Origin: Chryseobacterium balustinum
GTDB taxonomy: Bacteria > Bacteroidota > Bacteroidia > Flavobacteriales > Weeksellaceae
Direction: 5' to 3'
Assembly: GCF_900168205.1 (NCBI RefSeq)
Contig: NZ_FUZE01000016.1
Coordinates: 1 to 64,000, forward strand
DNA length: 64,000 bases
The position numbers and the translations under genes are program-made. The notes below the pieces were generated by a model. It was not told where the DNA came from and ran no database searches. It was given only the letters and a program-made list of their open reading frames with translations. How positions within the stretch are numbered: the stretch's first letter is position 1; every line of letters starts with the position of its first letter. Shown piece by piece: positions 60,087 through 64,000 of the stretch.

Positions 60087-61217
60087 TTAAATCTTAATTC
60101 TAAAAACTTTAAACGGCTTTTTGAATTCTTCTTTTCCGTTATGAAACCAAGGCATTAGCTGAATCTGCGAATTGGAAATGTATAAATAACCATCATCGGA
60201 AATGCTGTAACTGTCGGGCCATATCAGTTTTTCTTTGTCCTGAACAATGGTTTGCATTTTTAAATCCGGTGTGATTTTAACGATTGAACTTTTCTCTAAA
60301 TCCCCAAAATAAAGGTTTCCATTTTTGTCGAAAATCATTCCGTCTGTCGTGATGAATTTGCCCAAATCTTCCACATTTTTCTCTAAAACATTTTCAGGTG
60401 TTTTGAAATCTCTCAGCAACTCAGTTTTAATTCTGTACAAACGGTTATCACTTAAAGGCTTATAATAGATGTATTGATTATCAGGTGTTAACCCAATTCC
60501 GTCAGAATTTACTTTTAACGGAGAACCATCACTTTTTTTAAGCTCAGTTCCCAAGGGCGAAAAATGATAATTCGGGTCAGATTTTACCGATGGAGAATTT
60601 CCTAAAACCAGTCGCGATTCTCCGCTGTTGATATTCAAAACAACAAGACCGCCCGTATTGGAATTGGTCAAATACGCAAAACCATTCTGATTATCGATAC
60701 GAATATCATTGATGTAAACATCTTCACACACCACATTTTCCGGAAATCTGTAGATTTTCTCAATTTTATTTGTGGCTAAATTGATTTTTAAAACCTTCGC
60801 ACTGTGCTGATACACTTTTCCTAGACCAATTCCTGCCGCGTCGACTACCCAAAGAAATCCTTTATCATCGATCACTACAGACTGTACCGTCACAAATTTA
60901 TTCTGTCCGTCCTCTCCTTTTTTAAAGCTGTTCCATTCTTCATTGGGATACGGAACAGGTTTTCCATCTTTGATTTCAACAACTGAGTAAGAATGATTAT
61001 CAAGCCAGTAAGGGTAATTCACAAAAACCCGATTGTCTTTTGAAACCGCAACGCCGGTTAACTGATATGTACTGTCTGAGAAAACTTCTTCCAATTTCGC
61101 ATTTTTATCAGCTGAAATTCCGTTTTCAGATTTACCAGAATTTTGATTGGGCGATTTATTACAGGCAATCAGCGAAAGCATCGTAACACCTATCATTGCT
61201 AAATTTTTAAAGCTCAT
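60087..61217 (-). CDS. Major-royal-jelly/dopachrome-tautomerase-like lipoprotein
   Basis: The 376-residue protein has a lipoprotein signal (lipobox LSLIAC) and a six-bladed propeller of the MRJP/yellow family: TGVAVSKDNRVFVNYPYWLD, FLWVVDAAGIGLGKVYQ, DGIGLTPDNQYIYYKPLSD, GMIFDKNGNLYFGDLEKSS, and IWPDSYSISDDGYLYISNSQ. Bacterial members are SMP-30-like, perhaps lactonases or sugar-binding proteins. A second, shorter member is the first gene of the operon, so the operon carries two of these around the MDR gene. Confidence 0.87.
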   Translation of the reverse strand: MSFKNLAMIGVTMLSLIACNKSPNQNSGKSENGISADKNAKLEEVFSDSTYQLTGVAVSKDNRVFVNYPYWLDNHSYSVVEIKDGKPVPYPNEEWNSFKKGEDGQNKFVTVQSVVIDDKGFLWVVDAAGIGLGKVYQHSAKVLKINLATNKIEKIYRFPENVVCEDVYINDIRIDNQNGFAYLTNSNTGGLVVLNINSGESRLVLGNSPSVKSDPNYHFSPLGTELKKSDGSPLKVNSDGIGLTPDNQYIYYKPLSDNRLYRIKTELLRDFKTPENVLEKNVEDLGKFITTDGMIFDKNGNLYFGDLEKSSIVKITPDLKMQTIVQDKEKLIWPDSYSISDDGYLYISNSQIQLMPWFHNGKEEFKKPFKVFRIKI

Positions 61218-61240
61218 TTCTTTAATTTTTATTATTAATT

Positions 61241-62179
61241 TTATGACAAGGTCACTACGATTTTACCAACCGTTCTTCCAGTTTCTTGTTCCAGATGAGC
61301 TTCTCTCATTTGTTCAAAAGGAAAAGTTTTTGAAACGTGTGGTTTGATGGCTCCAATTTCTAAAAGATGAGCGATTTGTTTCATATCCTCGCCATTCGAC
61401 TGTACCAAAATAAAATAACCTTTCACGCCTTTTGCTTCTGCTTTTGCGGTCACTTCTTCATTCAATCCGGTCGGAATACTGATGATGGAACCGCCTTCTT
61501 TGGTTACTTCCAGAGAATGGTCGATGTTTTCTCCGCCAATTGTATCTAAGACGAAATCGAAAGTTCTTCCGGCTGATTTCCAATCAAAACCTTGGTAATC
61601 GATATGCGAATCTGCACCTAAACCCAAGACAAAATCTTTGTTTTTTGCGGAAGAAGTTCCTGTCACATTGGCGCCCAAATGTTTCGCCAATTGTACGGCA
61701 ATATGTCCAACGCCACCAGAACCAGCGTGTACCAAAACATTTTGACCCTTCTGAATATTGGCGTTATGAACCAAAGCCTGATATGCCGTAAGCGCCACCA
61801 AAGTACTTGCTGAAGCTTCTTCAAATGAAATATTTTTTGGTTTTAAAGCCAGTTGATTTGCCGGAGCTGTTACAAATTCAGCATACGCTTTTCCGTGTCC
61901 CGGGAAATTGACCATTCCGAAAACTTCATCACCTACTTTAAAGGTTTCACTTTTACTTTCTTCCACGATTCCGGAAATATCCCAACCCAAAATCAATGGA
62001 TTTTCTTCTTTGATTCTTCCGTAAACTCCTTTTCCCTGACGGCTTTTTACATCCACCGGATTGATGCTGATGGCTTTTACTATTACCAAAACTTCTCCGT
62101 CTTTGATGCTTGGTTTTTCCAATTCAACGTATTCTAAATTTTCTACGTTTCCTGCTGTTTTTAAAACAATTGCTTTCAT
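61241..62179 (-). CDS. NADP-dependent oxidoreductase (MDR, quinone reductase-like)
   Basis: The 312-residue enzyme follows the typical pattern: MKAIVLKTAGNVENLEYVEL, INPVDVKSRQGKGVYG, WDISGIVEESK, the Rossmann motif VLVHAGSGGVGHIAVQLAKH, DFVLDTIGGENID, and MREAHLEQETGRTVGKIVV. No zinc ligands. It has no signal peptide, while all its operon neighbours are exported, so it works on the cytosolic side of the pathway. Fourth intact MDR enzyme in this window. Confidence 0.9.
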   Translation of the reverse strand: MKAIVLKTAGNVENLEYVELEKPSIKDGEVLVIVKAISINPVDVKSRQGKGVYGRIKEENPLILGWDISGIVEESKSETFKVGDEVFGMVNFPGHGKAYAEFVTAPANQLALKPKNISFEEASASTLVALTAYQALVHNANIQKGQNVLVHAGSGGVGHIAVQLAKHLGANVTGTSSAKNKDFVLGLGADSHIDYQGFDWKSAGRTFDFVLDTIGGENIDHSLEVTKEGGSIISIPTGLNEEVTAKAEAKGVKGYFILVQSNGEDMKQIAHLLEIGAIKPHVSKTFPFEQMREAHLEQETGRTVGKIVVTLS

Positions 62180-62208
62180 ACTATTTTTATTTAATGTTAA
62201 TTTTTAAT

Positions 62209-63285
62209 TTAATTTCTTGTTGGTTTTGCTCCGATTTTTAGTTTGTAGATTGTGACCGGAAATTGTACTTTATTTACTCCATTTTGAAATGCCGACAAAC
62301 GATTCAATTGACCAGTCGGAATCCACAAATAGCCGTTATCATCAATCCATAAAGCATCTGCCCAAAGCAATCTTTCATCTTTGATGACCAAACTTTCCTT
62401 TCCGTCAGGCGTAATTTTGATGATTTGTTTGAGATTAACATCGCTCACATAGATATTTCCGTCTGCATCGACGGCAGTTCCGCCTGTTGATGGGGTGTTG
62501 TAGAATAATGAAACCTTTGATTCAAGTTCTGCTTCACTGATTTTGGGATTATTCAGATATTGTGTTTCCACTTTCCAGAGCGGTCCACTTGCAGGCTGAA
62601 AATAAAGCCATTTTCCATCGGGCGAAATTTCCAGTTGGTCAGCGTGAATTCTCACCTCATTTCCATCATTGTCTTTCATTATCTCGCCTTCAGCTTTTAT
62701 CGGAATATTGTCAACGGTAGAGGGATGATTTTCCAGAACCCTTCTTCCCTTTCCTTTCGTTTTATCCAAAATAATTAACGCCGGTTCGCCTGCATCCGTC
62801 AGATAAATTGTATTACCCGAAATTCTCAAATCATCAATAAATGTGGAAGCTTTTGAAACTTGAGCTAAAGGAATAATTTGAACAATTTTATTGGTTTTCA
62901 GATTGATTGAAACCAATTTTGAAGCATTTCCAGTCAAAGGATTTTGTCCCATCGCCGGCGTTCCGGTATCTACGACCCAAAGCAATCCGTCTGGCCCGAT
63001 TCTCAAAGAATTGGTTCTTACAAATTTCTCATTCACGTCGGCTCCCACTTTCCAGTTGTTCCAGTTTTCATTGGGATAAGGAATCACTTTTCCGTTTTTC
63101 AGCACTTCTCCGATTCTCATTCCGTTATCTCCTTCGATTCTTGGGAAGTTGACAAAGATTCTTCCGTCTTTGCTGGTGGTAACGCCATTCCAAACGGTAT
63201 TGGAAACTGCCACTTTTTGTAGTTGCGCATTTACCGGATTGAAGAGTGATAAAAATAGGCTCACTGCAAGTATTTTTGTTTTCAT
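62209..63285 (-). CDS. Exported major-royal-jelly-like protein
   Basis: A 358-residue protein with signal peptide (MKTKILAVSLFLSLFNPVNA) and the propeller of the MRJP family: NGVTTSKDGRIFVNFPRIEG, LLWVVDTGTPAMGQNPLTGN, ADQLEISPDGKWLYFQPAS, GTAVDADGNIYVSDVNLKQI, and LWADALWIDDNGYLWIPTGQ. It is the promoter-proximal gene of the five-gene operon, after a clear -7 box. Close relative of the lipoprotein two genes downstream; perhaps they act on the same lactone or sugar-acid substrate. Confidence 0.88.
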   Translation of the reverse strand: MKTKILAVSLFLSLFNPVNAQLQKVAVSNTVWNGVTTSKDGRIFVNFPRIEGDNGMRIGEVLKNGKVIPYPNENWNNWKVGADVNEKFVRTNSLRIGPDGLLWVVDTGTPAMGQNPLTGNASKLVSINLKTNKIVQIIPLAQVSKASTFIDDLRISGNTIYLTDAGEPALIILDKTKGKGRRVLENHPSTVDNIPIKAEGEIMKDNDGNEVRIHADQLEISPDGKWLYFQPASGPLWKVETQYLNNPKISEAELESKVSLFYNTPSTGGTAVDADGNIYVSDVNLKQIIKITPDGKESLVIKDERLLWADALWIDDNGYLWIPTGQLNRLSAFQNGVNKVQFPVTIYKLKIGAKPTRN

Positions 63286-63323
63286 AATAATTTAATTTAT
63301 CTGTTTCAATGATTTTGATAGGA

Positions 63324-63331
63324 CAAATTTA
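63324..63331 (-). promoter_or_regulatory. -7 box of the five-gene budA operon
   Basis: On the minus strand TAAATTTG fits the Bacteroidota -7 consensus and lies 39 bases before the start codon. The 27 bases upstream do not lead to a CTAG palindrome, so the operon is outside that group of promoters. Confidence 0.6.
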
Positions 63332-63394
63332 GAATGATTCGCCACCAATAAATAGCTCATTTCAGCGAAAGAATAGCACAGATTTCCTGAAATG

Positions 63395-63422
63395 AAAAAT
63401 CCTCCCGTAAGTCAGGAGGATT
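63395..63422 (-). terminator. Terminator after metallo-hydrolase gene
   Basis: On the minus strand the stem AATCCTCC / GGAGGATT with a 9-base loop is followed by a T run. It ends the metallo-hydrolase transcript before the promoter of the five-gene operon. Confidence 0.65.
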
Positions 63423-63446
63423 AGCTGATATTTAGAAAAATTTAAA

Positions 63447-64000
63447 TTATATTGTGTAGAAAGATTTGGGTAAATAATGGTAACGTTCTTCAGTTTTTTG
63501 AATAAAGCCTAAACCCGGAAAAGGGAGATGGTCTCCAAAAAACAACTGTTTTGTTGCAGATAATTTTTCCAATACCTGCTTTCTGGTTTTAATGCCTAAT
63601 GCAAAGTCTGAATCAATCTGATTACCCCATTCCGGATGCTCTATTAATAAAATGTGCTGAAAAGTATCAGCGATATGAACCAACTCTTCTCCTTCAGATG
63701 AAATGGTAATTATGGTATGTCCAGCTGTATGTCCCGGAGCATTTTCAAGTTTTAGAAAACCAAATAACTCATCCTGGTCCTGATAAAAATTAAGCTTAGA
63801 TTTTAAAGGTTCGAAATGTTGTCTTGCAAACTGAATTTCAAATTCAGAAAATTCATTTTTTGAACCTCTTGAAAAATCCGGTTCGTCAGACATCCAAAAG
63901 TTATATTCAGTTTCTGAAATGTAATAGTTGGCATTTTTAAAAACTAACAAGCCGTTTTTGTCGATCACACCTCCAATGTGGTCAGGATGTGCGTGCGTAA
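63447..64000 (-). CDS. Metallo-beta-lactamase-fold hydrolase (cut by window edge)
   Basis: The frame is open to the window edge and gives 184 residues. It contains the zinc motif THAHPDHIGG (HxHxDH) at the very end of the window, then the next ligands His in NAPGHTAGHT and Asp in LVHIADTFQH, and the last one in FFGDHLPFPGLG. The family is an MBL-fold hydrolase like those that hydrolyse lactones or thioesters. The N-terminal ~60-100 residues lie to the right, outside the window. Its terminator follows at the left. Confidence 0.85.
   Translation of the reverse strand, partial: THAHPDHIGGVIDKNGLLVFKNANYYISETEYNFWMSDEPDFSRGSKNEFSEFEIQFARQHFEPLKSKLNFYQDQDELFGFLKLENAPGHTAGHTIITISSEGEELVHIADTFQHILLIEHPEWGNQIDSDFALGIKTRKQVLEKLSATKQLFFGDHLPFPGLGFIQKTEERYHYLPKSFYTI

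Noticed and set aside
63324..63370. CTAG-type operator before the five-gene budA operon
   Set aside because: The -7 box TAAATTTG is the same as at pirin, but no CTAG palindrome occurs 27 nt upstream.
1..64000. tRNA, rRNA or CRISPR array
   Set aside because: No cloverleaf with a CCA-side TTCRANNC pattern, no rRNA-like stretch and no regularly spaced direct repeats were found by eye; a covariance search would be needed to exclude small RNAs.

Overview
The window looks like the chromosome of a Bacteroidota flavobacterium, most like Chryseobacterium or a related Weeksellaceae genus. This is judged from the protein families, the AT-rich DNA, Bacteroidota-type -7 promoter boxes (TAnnTTTG), near absence of Shine-Dalgarno sequences, and dispersed flavobacterial repeats. 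No rRNA, tRNA or CRISPR array was seen.

Layout. 0-5.4 kb is a gene graveyard: cut-off DUF1275, AraC, integrase, S24-repressor, IS3 orfA, ABC-ATPase and oxidoreductase fragments surround an intact ergothioneine pair (egtD-egtB). 5.6-14.7 kb is mostly minus-strand envelope and detoxification genes: a secreted M17 N-domain protein, porin, amidohydrolase, isochorismatase-type hydrolase, pirin, a Crp/Fnr regulator and a Na+/H+ antiporter. 15.1-26.8 kb is a plus-strand stress cluster: dps, a LytTR response regulator with a hybrid kinase, SRPBCC, lipocalin, quinone reductase, bicupin, two DUF1275 proteins, peroxiredoxin, DsbA-like protein and a haloperoxidase-type hydrolase. 27-29.4 kb has RidA, a second Crp/Fnr regulator and a deletion scar. 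29.4-46.5 kb is accessory DNA: a putative nuclease pair, decayed conjugative-element genes (topB, DUF4099/DUF3945, HTH protein, exonuclease VII-like gene) and an SOS-like module (S24 repressor, alkB relic, Y-family polymerase, DnaE2-like polymerase). 46.9-58.3 kb holds oxidoreductases, AraC and HxlR regulators, an MFS pump and hydrolases. 58.8-63.3 kb is a five-gene minus-strand operon with an exported acetolactate decarboxylase. A metallo-beta-lactamase-fold hydrolase is cut by the right edge.

The main discovery is regulatory. Five sets of sites repeat in the window, and in four of them the distance to the -7 box is invariant. (1) A CTAG-centred palindrome lies exactly 27 nt from the -7 box before the isochorismatase, pirin, antiporter and hydrolase genes. 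(2) A CGAC...TTCAtCGAA block lies exactly 53 nt before a CTTTAC -7 core at dps, SRPBCC and bicupin, around a LytTR two-component system. (3) Paired 17-bp direct repeats with 23-bp period, the second starting 37 bp before the -7 box, occur at three promoters flanking an AraC gene. (4) A block of about 40 bp at constant distance occurs at two promoters beside an HxlR gene. (5) Two GATAC-N5-GTATC operators sit between the S24 repressor and the mutagenic polymerase operon. Together they suggest several locally wired small regulons for oxidative or electrophile stress. Regulator assignments are inferred from position; the site alignments are read directly.
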